DNA from: DASQZK01 sp963764345
GTDB lineage: Bacteria > Bacteroidota > Bacteroidia > Bacteroidales > GCA-2748055
DNA: 64,000 bases
NCBI GenBank assembly: GCA_963764345.1
Contig: CAVXSF010000002.1
Location: 186,001-250,000, forward strand
Direction of reading: 5' to 3'
How positions within the stretch are numbered: the first letter of the stretch is position 1; each line of letters starts with the position of its first letter. The notes beneath the pieces are model-generated. The model was not told the DNA's origin. It made no database searches and saw only the letters and a list, made by a program, of their open reading frames with translations. Positions 48,461 to 58,556 of this stretch are shown here, one piece after another. The position numbers and the translations under genes were made by a program.

Positions 48461-51400
48461 ATGAGCAAAAAGAATAGTTCAGAATCAGAATTACAAAAAA
48501 TTCAGAAAGAACTAGACCGGGTCAGAGAAAGGGTGAAAATTTTAGAAAAGGAAAATGAACGGTTCAGGAAAATTGCAGAATTTAGTTGCGACCTGATATC
48601 CATACACGATGAAAATGGGAAGTTTGTGTATGCTTCAGATGCTTCAAAAACCATCCTCGGGTATGAACCGGAAGATCTCATAGGACGTAATCCCGCTGAA
48701 ATTATCCACGAAGAAGATATTGTTAAGGTCTTAGAGTATCGCCAAAGCATTCTGGATGGGGGAAAAGGGAAAGACTTTGTACTTTACAGGATGAGGCACA
48801 GCAACGGATCATGGGTATGGTTTGAAAGCCGCTCCAAATCATTCACGTCAGGGGATAAGGGTTTACTCCTGATGGTCAGCTCCTGCGACGTGACCCGGCA
48901 GATCAAACTCAGGCAGGAGATGGAAGCCTCTCACTACAGGTACAAAAGCCTTGTGGAAAATATTCCTTTCATTCTTTTCCGCTTTGACCGTAATCTGAAA
49001 GTCACCTATGTCAGTCCTGACGTTTCTTCCCTTTTTTCCTTTACACAGAAAGAATTGACCGGTGCTTTTTTTTCACGTCCTCATTTCAGTCCGGAAAAAA
49101 TTATTCTTTTAAAAGAATACATCAGCAAAGTTTTTGAGGAGCACAATTCTCTTGAACTGGAATCCGAACAGGAAACGAAACTTGGTAACCGTTCAATGAA
49201 ATGGATATTCGTGCCGGAATACAGCCAGGACGGAGATCGTTAGCTCTGTACTGGGCATCCTGGGAGATACCACCGAGAGCCAGAAGTCTTTAAGGGCACT
49301 GATAAAGGTCCGGGAGATCATGTCCGCCACTGAAAAATTGTCCAGGTCAGGCAGCTTTACTTTTAACTTCAAAAGCGGTGAGATATTCTGGAGTGACGGG
49401 CTGTATGAACTTTCACAACGTCCAAGACAGGAAGGCCCTCTGAAAGAATCCGAACTGCGGAAAGTAATGTCGGAAAAGGAATATCTGAAACTTAATTATT
49501 TGTTGCGGAGAGCCATCACCACCATGCATCCCGTTAAAGGCGAATTCAGGGTGGTGATGAAAAAGCAGCCTCCTATATTTTTGGAAATCGAAGTGCACAG
49601 GGATCCGTTTTTTAACGTCGATGATCCAAAAGTAGTCGGCATCGTCAGGGATAAAACCGATCTGTACCGTATTCAGCTGAGTCTCGCCAGTTCTGAAGAA
49701 AAATTCAGACATATTTTTCATACCATTCCCGATGCACTGGTGGTGTCTGATTATGATTCCGGAATTATCACCGATTTTAATGCTGCCTTCCTTGACCTTA
49801 CAAAGTACAGTGCAGAGGAAGTCCGGAATCACGGATCTGTCGAGTTGAAGTTGTTCCATGACCTGGCCGACCGGAAAAACTTCTTTGCCAGCCTGATGGA
49901 AGGCCATAATCTCATCAACAAGGAGCTGACACTCAAAACCAAATACGGCCATGAAGTCGACGTCCTGGTTTCCTCAACTCTTATCAGTATAGACAATAAA
50001 AGCCAGATGCTGTCTATAGTAAGGGATGTGTCTGAAATGAAAAGGGTTGAAAGGGACCTGAAAAATTCCAATGCCAGTCTTCTGTACAGTGAAGAAAAGT
50101 TTACTTCTTTCCTTGATCATTCGCCCGATGGGATCATGTTGACCGATGAACAAGGGGTCATACAGGAATGGAACTTCAGTATGGAACGCCTTACCGGTAT
50201 CCTAAGTTCTGCTGCGAAGGGTTCTGCACTTATGGATATTCTGTCAGAGGTGCAACGGTATAGTATCGGACAGGTACCTGATTTGAAGGTCATGGAAACC
50301 TGGGTCAGCACCTTCTTTCAAACCGGTGATACTGAACTGATACCGCTTAAGGAAAGCCGCGAAGTTCTGATTCCCGGTACAGGAAGATTTTATCTTGAAA
50401 ATTATTCCTTTCCGATCAAAACAGCTTCCGGTTACCGGATCGGTCGGATCACCAGGGATATCACTGAGGAAAAGAATTTTGAAAGGAACGTACTTCTTTT
50501 TAGGGACATTTTCATGAACAATGAGGACGGCATTGCCATCATGGACCAGAAAGGCAGATATACCGAGCAAAATCCTGCCCATGAGGCAATACTGGGCTAC
50601 AGCCGGGATGACCTGAACGGTAAATCCCCTGCTATCTTTCTCGGTGAAAAGCTGTTCGATGAGATTTACAAAGTTTTTGATTACCAGAAGGGATTTGAAG
50701 GTGAATTGAATGTCTCCGGTAAAAACGGCAAAGAGATATTCATTGATTTTATTCTGTTCCCGGTTCTTTCCGGCGACATACCAGTGTACATTATTTCCAT
50801 CGTCCGTGATATTTCAGATCGAAAAAAGGCGGAAAAGAAAGTGGTGGAGGCCCGAAGAGCCGCTGAAGAGGCAGATGCACTCAAAACTGCTTTTCTGGCA
50901 AATATGTCGCATGAGATCAGAACTCCAATGAATGCTATCATTGGTTTCTCCGGATTGCTTGACAAACAGGGACTCACTGATGAGAAGAAAAAGAAATATA
51001 TTGAATATATCAATAAAAACGGGGAAAACCTGCTCCACCTGATCGACGATATTATCGACATTTCAAGGATCGAATCGAACCAGATAAAAATACAGAAAGC
51101 CTTGTGTGATCTTCACGAGATTACCGAGGATATTTATACCAGTATGTCGCGCGTCATGAAAAAGGATGGAAAAACTTCTGTTCGTCTGATCCGGAATTAT
51201 GATGCGTCCGAACTATGGACATATACCGATGGTTTTCGACTGAGGCAGGTACTCGTTAACCTCGTGCATAATGCCTTGAAATTTACGGATACAGGGTCAG
51301 TTGAAATAGGTTATCATTATTCTTCAAAAGAAAAGAATGTACTTTTTCATGTGAAGGATACGGGCATCGGAATTCCCGCAGAACGGATAGAATCTATCTT

Positions 51401-51989
51401 TGAACGGTTCAGGAAGCTGGAAAACATGAAGAGAAAAATTTACGGGGGTGCCGGCCTGGGCCTCGCCATTTCAAAACAACTGATAAACCTGCTGGGAGGG
51501 CGGATCTGGGTGGAATCTGATGTAGGCAGGGGAACCACCTTTTATTTTATTTTACCTCTGGTACAGGCCGCAAAAGAAGGACCTCACGGGCATAACCCGA
51601 ATCAGCAGTCATTGCCGGGAAAATGGACAGGCAAAACGATTCTGTTGGTAGAAGATGATCCTTATGTCTATGAGCTGATCACTGAATATCTGGCAGATAC
51701 CGGGATCGGGTACGAACATGTTGTTGACGGAAGGGAGGCCGTAAAGGTTATCAGCGATCGTAAGGAGATCGACCTTGTCATTATGAATATGCAGATACCG
51801 GGTATGAACGGATATGAAGCAACACGGCTGATCAAAACAATCAATCCGGCTGTGCCGGTCATTGCCCAAAAAGATTTAGCCATAGATGAAGACCGCAGGA
51901 TGGCTGTTGAGGCAGGCTGTGACGACCTCCTGGCCAAACCGATAGAAAAAGCGAATTTACTGGAGATCATCGAAAAACACCTGAGCTGA
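48461..51989 (+). CDS. Multi-PAS hybrid histidine kinase with pseudo-receiver, split by a +1 frameshift
   Basis: Frames 48461-49243 and one open from about 49239 to 51989 (its first ATG is 49320) make one soluble sensor kinase of about 1175 residues. A short N-terminal coiled coil is followed by about six PAS domains, then HisKA (FLANMSHEIRTPMNAI, His codon at 50910-50912). The HATPase domain has LVNLVHNALKFT, DTGIGIPAERIE and GAGLGLAISKQL. A C-terminal receiver follows. The receiver's expected phospho-acceptor Asp is Asn (IMNMQIPGMNG, AAT at 51786-51788), so it is probably not phosphorylated. The break is near 49231-49241 in the second PAS domain (PEYSQDG then VSSVLGILGDTTE), with no G-run there; the first frame ends at TAG. 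No response regulator is adjacent. Confidence 0.85.
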
Positions 51990-52029
51990 TACTCTATTCC
52001 GGAAGATGATCCTCCCGGCTGAAGGCTTT

Positions 52030-55000
52030 TCATTTTTCAGTCTGACTGCGGAACAAACCCGGTAAATACTTTGCACCGTCGATAAGGAATACGAGATATA
52101 TCAACAGGTTTATCATCCAAATCATCGACAGGTTAAACCTGAACACCGGAATGAACTGGTCATTAAACCTTTTCAGTGAAGCAAAAAACCGGGCTCTTCC
52201 GTAATCCGACTCCGGAGTTATAAAGACGGGGCTTCCATACTTTACCAGCCTGACACCATTATCCAGGATCATATCGTTCCGGTGACTTCCGGTTACCATA
52301 TCTTCGACAGATTTGTTCTGGTTTTGAATCCGGAATTCATCAACGGAAGTACTTTCAAGTGAATCTGCAAGATATTGCCTTGTGAAGTCAATTTTTTCAA
52401 GGGTCTCAGGAATGGTATTCTCCATAAGGAACCGCACATAGGTAAGGTAGCCTGAGATTTCATTGTACAAGGAACTGTCGTATGCCGTAGCGTTTAAAAG
52501 CTTTTGTTTTTCAAATGGAGCAATCTCATCTCCCTCACCAAGAAGGGTGAATTCATGGGATATAAGGGAAAGACAATCTCCAAGGCTGTCGGCCTGGCCA
52601 CCCTTCTGCCGCAGTTGTTCACAATGTGTCAGCCGTTTTTCGAGTGTGGGAATGACCTGATTAAGGACAAACCGGTTCTGGTATAATTTCTTCTCCTCAC
52701 CAAAAAAGTACCGGTTGTAGGGATTTTCAGCATACTGATCCACCATCAGGGCTTCGTACGCCCAGCGGGTGGGTACGATTTCAGCTATGATCGGGACTAT
52801 GTTATCGTCGGGAACCCTCCTTATAGAATGATCATAACGGATTAGATATCCAGAAAATAGCAGACCGGGAATGGTAAGGAAAGGAATCAGTATGAACATG
52901 GAATTAATCCTGCGAATGCCCGCAGCTAGCGCAAGAGCTGCCAGGTTGCCGGATGCAGCAAGCGAGAAAAAAGTAACCGTATAAGGCAGTAACATGTCAT
53001 TTATACCCAGGATGAGATTGCCTGCAAGGGCAAACAGGAAGGTCTGGATGGCAGAAACAATCATCAGGAAGGCAACTTTCGAATTCTGAAAACTAAAATA
53101 ACTTAGATTCAGCGACAGATCTCTCTCCATTCTCTTCCTGTCGCTGAAAATTTCGCCGGCGCCTGTCAGCAGCCCGCTGAAAAGGACATAATTAAGCGCC
53201 AGAAAAATATACAATGGCAGGTACTCATTATCCGCAAATACATAATGGCTGCCGTATATGATCCGGATTGTTGCTGCGATGAGAGCTCCTATTACGGGAA
53301 CACCCAAAATTGCCATAAGAATATAAGACCTGTTGGAAAATCTGACTCTGAAATTCCTGAGCAGGTATACCACGAATTGTTTCTCAATACCAGGCAATCT
53401 GGATGGGTTGATCGGGACGGGCTTCCCGTCTGTTCTGGTACCAGGCTTTCCGTCTCCTGACACTGCCCGCCAGGCATCATACCATGCACCAGGTGACACC
53501 AGGCGCTCATCACTTACGGCCCCGTCTGAATGTATCTTTTTCATTTCCACGATCTTGATCACATCCTCCGGGTTAACCTGTTCAGACCCTGTCGGAATAT
53601 AATAGTAAGGTAACAGTCCTGTATTCCGGAAATGTGAAAAAGTTCCGGAAGGTTCTCCTGAATAGATCAGGTATCCGTCCTGATCTATCAGCCAAACCAT
53701 GTCGAACATATTGAATAATTCTGCGGCAGGCAGAGGTGATGTGATAAAAACCAGTTTACCTTTATAGGCTTCCTCTTTCAGTATCGACAAAAATCTGCGG
53801 GAATCGGAATAGGAGAGTCCGCTAAGTGGCTCGTCGAGGAAAATAATATAAGGATTTCTTAGCATTTCAAGGGCCATCCTCAGGCAAACCCTTTGAAAAT
53901 CCGTTATGCGGTGATCACTTCCTGTTCCGGCCTTAACATGACTGATTCCCAGAAGATCAAATCGCTCAAGTGTTTCCCTCAGCCTTTTCCCGGATCTCCT
54001 TTTCCGTGAGCGAACCAAGACTGAGCTGGGCGTAATAGTACATGTTCTCATATACAGTCAGCTCGGGATAAAGAAGATCTTCCTGGGATATGTAGGCAAT
54101 GGCTGATTTTAGTTTGAAACGGTTTTCCAGGAGATCGGAACCGTTGATGAAAAGCCGGCCACTGGTAGGGGTAAGCTGATTGGAAATGAGTTTCAGAATA
54201 GTGGACTTCCCGGAGCCATTATTTCCAAGAATGCCGATTAACTGGCCTGAATCTTCAGAGAAGGAAAAGGGTTTGATGCTGTAATGCGTGGATTTGTACC
54301 TGAAAAAGATATCCGAACCAGACAGATTAATTTTTTGCGGTCGGTCCGGCGTATTGAAAAGTTCTGCGATCTCATCATAAAAGATGCGTTCGAGACCTTC
54401 AAACTGGATCTGGTCTTTCTTACGTAAAGTATACAGGTAGCCTTCCCAAATCCTCTTGTCATTCAGGAAAAGGTTGCTTTTACCAGTATTCCTGAATATA
54501 AGATAATTATACGACGAAAAATAGTGGAAATGTAATTCACCGCTGATCCTTCCCGAAAATTCCGTATCAACGGATGGAGAGGATTCCGGCTTATGCTCTT
54601 CAACCCATACACCTTCGAGCTTATCACCTTTATCCTGATCTTCAGACAAAATCAGATCATTTCCTGATTCCATATCTGTGTTGCCTCGGATGAAATCACA
54701 GGCGGCGGGGAAATCTTCGGGTGAGAGATTAAGACTCGTGCTGAGTTCCCTGATATATCCGATATTTTCTTCGTCAGCACCGGAGAAAATCCGGTTGAAT
54801 TCGAGCATCGCCAAGATGACAAGAAGACGTTCCTGGAGGTAAAGGTTGCTCTGTGATTTGTTTCCGGCCTCATGCAGAAGGTTCTTCCTGATCTCGTTCG
54901 AGTCGGTAGCCTGACTGTAAGCATGGGACGTGAGTTCATAATAGTACTTCTCTGTGTACGAACTGAATATTTTCAGACATTCTTCCACAGGATAGGTAAT

Positions 55001-55135
55001 GGCCGCTTTTTCAAAATATTCAGCCAGTTTCAGGCGTATATTATCCGGCCTCCTCCCGGGAAGGGGAAGAAACAAGAGCGAAAAAAAATGCATCAGGGCA
55101 TCTATAAAACTCTGACTCATAGTTCCCGGGGTCAA
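52030..55135 (-). CDS. ABCG-like ABC exporter with N-terminal regulatory domains, split by a +1 frameshift
   Basis: Frames 55135-53966 and 54051-52030 form one protein of about 1035 residues. The N-terminal region (about 1-150) is helical and somewhat TerB-like. A short beta domain (about 195-265, FHA-like) precedes the ABC ATPase. Walker A is GNNGSGKST, Walker B is YIIFLDEP. The signature is degenerate (ITDFQRVCLR rather than LSGGQ), and the H-loop reads FITSPLP without His. A membrane domain with about six segments follows, as in ABCG half-transporters. Removing one G from CGGG at 53992-53989 gives EIRKRLRETLERF. As read, the first frame ends at TGA inside the ATPase. The substrate is unknown; it could be an exporter or a non-transport ATPase. 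Confidence 0.82.
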
Positions 55136-55390
55136 TTTCTGATTCTGAACAAAAGAGTAACATTTCCGGATAGGCGAAATTTACTAAAATCTCTCTTTTT
55201 AAATACAGAATAGTAACACTTTTTAACAGGAAATACTGGGTACCGGAAAATCCAGACTGATTATTCATGCAGATACCGGCTTCCCAATATGCCTACTGGC
55301 AGTGGGTTTTCTGATAAATTAATTCCAGTTACGGAACTTCTTGTTACCTTTAGGTGTTTTCAAATTACAAATCCCAAAATCATTATCATT

Positions 55391-56425
55391 ATGAAAATTA
55401 CACAATCGGTTTTCGGAGTTATGCCAGAAGGCAGGGATGTGGAACAATTTTCCCTGGCAAATGATCAGGGTCTGGTTGTCAAAATCATCAATTATGGTGG
55501 TATTATCACGAATATTCTGGTTCCGGATAAGAAAGGAAATACCCATGATGTCGTTCTTGGCTTCGATAACCTCGAAAGTTATCTTGTGAATCCGCCGTAT
55601 CTCGGTGCCATCATCGGCCGCGTTGCAAACCGTATATCCGGGGGGCGCTTTGAACTGGACGGTAAGGTGTATACTCTCGCCCAAAACGCCGGCCCTAACC
55701 ATTTGCATGGTGGAATTAAGGGATTTGATAAAAAATTCTGGTTCGCAGCAAAAGACAGTACCGAGAATGAAATCGTTCTTAAACTGTCCTATTTTTCAGC
55801 TGATATGGAAGAGGGATACCCCGGTAATCTGAAGGCAGAGGTAGATTATGCCCTGAATAATGACAATGAACTTATTATCAGGTATAAGGCAGAAACAGAC
55901 AGGCCGACACACGTAAACCTGACGAATCATTCCTACTTCAATCTCAACGGTGTCAGTTCGGATATTTTAGGACACAGGATGATACTTGACTGCGACCAAT
56001 ATACACCTTCCGATGATAACCAGATCCCAACCGGAGAGATCTTAAGTGTGGACGGTACACCCTTTGACTTTCTGGAGATGAAAGAGATTGGCAGGGATTT
56101 CGGCCAGCTGACGAATGGCTATGACCACAATCTAATCATAAACAAAGATTTATCTGAATTGAAATGGTTTGCCCGGGTTGAAGATCCTGCTTCCGGTCGC
56201 ATCATGGAAGTGGCTACCACACAACCCGGGGTTCAGTTTTATACGTCAAATCATCTTAAAGATATCAAAGGTAAAAAAGGAATAACGTACCAGAAGCAGG
56301 ATGCTTTTTGCCTGGAAACACAGCATTATCCAGACTCCCCTAATCATCCGGCTTTCCCTACCACTGTTCTTAGACCGGGAGAGGTATACAGACAAACAAC
56401 CATATATAAATTCGGGACTAAATAA
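55391..56425 (+). CDS. galM: Aldose 1-epimerase
   Basis: I start at 55391 (344 residues); the frame extends 34 codons upstream but that part has no family match. The protein is a galactose mutarotase, interconverting alpha and beta anomers of hexoses. Catalytic His residues are in GPNHLHGG and LTNHSYFNL, and the catalytic Glu is in CLETQHYPDSPNH. It has no signal peptide and is probably cytoplasmic. The M1 peptidase gene starts 6 bp after it. It fits with galactose released by the GH2, GH27 and GH97 enzymes. Confidence 0.93.
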   Translation: MKITQSVFGVMPEGRDVEQFSLANDQGLVVKIINYGGIITNILVPDKKGNTHDVVLGFDNLESYLVNPPYLGAIIGRVANRISGGRFELDGKVYTLAQNAGPNHLHGGIKGFDKKFWFAAKDSTENEIVLKLSYFSADMEEGYPGNLKAEVDYALNNDNELIIRYKAETDRPTHVNLTNHSYFNLNGVSSDILGHRMILDCDQYTPSDDNQIPTGEILSVDGTPFDFLEMKEIGRDFGQLTNGYDHNLIINKDLSELKWFARVEDPASGRIMEVATTQPGVQFYTSNHLKDIKGKKGITYQKQDAFCLETQHYPDSPNHPAFPTTVLRPGEVYRQTTIYKFGTK

Positions 56426-56431
56426 ACACGG

Positions 56432-58363
56432 ATGAAAATATTTCTCATTTCTTCTGTATTGTTGTCTTGTTTCACTTTCATCGTCGCCGGGAATAATTCC
56501 CAATTGCCTGGCAGAGGTGTAGTGGTCAGCGGCTCCGTATCACCCGTATTTTCCCCTAAAGAAACCCTCTATGATGTGAAGTTTTACTTTATCAGTGTGG
56601 AGGCTGATGATTCCACGGCAAACATTAGGGGAAACACTGTTGTTCATTTCGAAGCCCTGGCTGATATCGATACTCTGGTATTCGAGCTGACTGCTTCAGA
56701 GGTGGTCGATAGTATCGCCCTGAATGGTGAGAACCTGAAAAATTTCATCCAGGAAGATGAATTGTTAAAAATTGTGCCGGAGATACCAATTTCCAAGGGA
56801 AGCACGAACCAGGTCATGATCCGGTACGCCGGCACGGGTTCTTCTTCCGGTTTTTTCGCCGGTTTGTCCAATGGCCACGACTACATGTATGATAAGAGAA
56901 TAACTTATACTCTCTCAGAACCTTATGAGGCTAAGGACTGGTTTCCGGTAAAGCAGGACTTGCAGGATAAGGCCGACTCCGTCTGGGTTTTCATCACTAC
57001 CCGTGAAGGCCTGATGGCGGGGTCAAATGGCCTCCTGACCCGGATTTCACATCCTTCACCCGGTAAAGTGAGATATGAGTGGAAATCCCGTTACACCACC
57101 GACTTCTATCTTATTTCGTTCACCGTGGCCGACTATATCGATTACAGTTTCTATGTCCATTCCCCTGTTCTGGGAGATTCGCTGCTGGTTCAGAATTTCA
57201 TCTATAATTCACCTGGTATTCTCGATAGCCAGAAAAAGAATATTGATAAAACCGGTGACTTCATTATCTACTTTTCGGAATTGCTGGGTAAATACCCTTT
57301 TATGCGTGAAAAATACGGGCATTGTATGGCGCCCATTGGCGGAGGCATGGAACACCAGACCATGACAACACTGCAGAATTTCAACTTCACCCTCGTTTCA
57401 CATGAACTTTTCCATCAATGGTTCGGCGATCATGTTACCTGCGGCTCATGGCGCGATATATGGCTCAACGAAGGTTTTGCTTCCTATGGTGAATACCTTG
57501 CCCTGTTTAAATTCCAGGGAAAATCCGAAGCACTGAACTGGATGTCCGACGCCCACGACCGGGCTATGTCTGACCCAAATATGACCATTTACCTTACGGA
57601 ACAGGACGTGAAAAATCCAAACCGCATTTTCGATTACAATACCACATACAAGAAAGGTGCTTCCATCATCCACATGCTCAGGTATGAGCTGAATGATGAC
57701 AGCCTTTTCTTCGGCATCCTCAGAAAATACCTGGATACCTACGCAAACGGAACGGCACTGGCATCCGATTTTATTAATGTGGTAAACGATCTTAGCGGAA
57801 AAGATTACACATGGTTCTTTGATCAGTGGTATTATGGCAGCGGTTACCCCGTCTTTGAGACCTCCTGGGACCAGGAGGGTGACAGCCTGATCCTGGATTC
57901 TTACCAGGTAGAAGTCAACAACCAGATAAAAGTATTTAAAACCCACATGGATTACCAGGTTACCTTTGAAGACGGCTCTGATACACTTTTCCGGGTGTGG
58001 TATGAAAACGACCATGAACGGATCGCTTTTCCAGTGATGAAAAAGGTGAGTTCGGTGGTGGCAGATCCCGGTTTGGATATCCTGATGAAGTCAAGCGTGT
58101 ATAAAACCACACTTAATACGGCCTACTTTGAGCTCTCGCCAAATCCCTTTATCCGGGATGTAAATATTACCTTCAAAGGTCCTTCTCCCGGACGTAAAAT
58201 ATACATTACCAATAGCCGGGGACAGCTCATGTACGGGAAATCTGCCGAAGAGGTCAGCACGCAGGTTAATCTCTCCACTCTTAAACAGGGGATTTTCCTG
58301 CTGGTTATCCTAACAGCGGACGGGAAGAAATACACAACAAAAATTGTGAAGTTAAATGAATGA
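56432..58363 (+). CDS. M1-family metallopeptidase with T9SS sorting domain
   Basis: The 643-residue protein has a signal peptide (about 1-20). An M1 aminopeptidase fold follows, with exopeptidase motif GGGMEHQTM. The zinc site is HELFH with His324, Glu325 and His328, and the third ligand is Glu347 in WLNEGFASY, exactly 18 residues on. The tail FELSPNPFIRDVNITF begins a T9SS type A sorting domain, so it is exported to the cell surface or medium. It would release N-terminal amino acids from peptides. It lies 6 bp after galM, so the two are probably co-transcribed despite unrelated roles. Confidence 0.92.
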   Translation: MKIFLISSVLLSCFTFIVAGNNSQLPGRGVVVSGSVSPVFSPKETLYDVKFYFISVEADDSTANIRGNTVVHFEALADIDTLVFELTASEVVDSIALNGENLKNFIQEDELLKIVPEIPISKGSTNQVMIRYAGTGSSSGFFAGLSNGHDYMYDKRITYTLSEPYEAKDWFPVKQDLQDKADSVWVFITTREGLMAGSNGLLTRISHPSPGKVRYEWKSRYTTDFYLISFTVADYIDYSFYVHSPVLGDSLLVQNFIYNSPGILDSQKKNIDKTGDFIIYFSELLGKYPFMREKYGHCMAPIGGGMEHQTMTTLQNFNFTLVSHELFHQWFGDHVTCGSWRDIWLNEGFASYGEYLALFKFQGKSEALNWMSDAHDRAMSDPNMTIYLTEQDVKNPNRIFDYNTTYKKGASIIHMLRYELNDDSLFFGILRKYLDTYANGTALASDFINVVNDLSGKDYTWFFDQWYYGSGYPVFETSWDQEGDSLILDSYQVEVNNQIKVFKTHMDYQVTFEDGSDTLFRVWYENDHERIAFPVMKKVSSVVADPGLDILMKSSVYKTTLNTAYFELSPNPFIRDVNITFKGPSPGRKIYITNSRGQLMYGKSAEEVSTQVNLSTLKQGIFLLVILTADGKKYTTKIVKLNE

Positions 58364-58556
58364 ATAGGAGCACCCCTTCCCGAAAATAGTATGCAGTCGT
58401 TTAAATAACGGATAATGTTATTTATTCTGCAACACTGCTTTCACTTTCCCGGACTGCCCCCTTCAGGCGAAGACCGGAGACCATCCAAAAGGAAGGTTCC
58501 GGTCCACAGATACCTGTGAAATCACTCATTTTCCAAACCATTGTGCTCACGCTCTC

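Noticed and set aside
49231..49243. CGT-TAG-C in the kinase as a prfB-like +1 site
   Set aside because: No upstream Shine-Dalgarno-like element or CTT-TGA-C motif is seen, and the PAS alignment suggests the break lies a few codons earlier.
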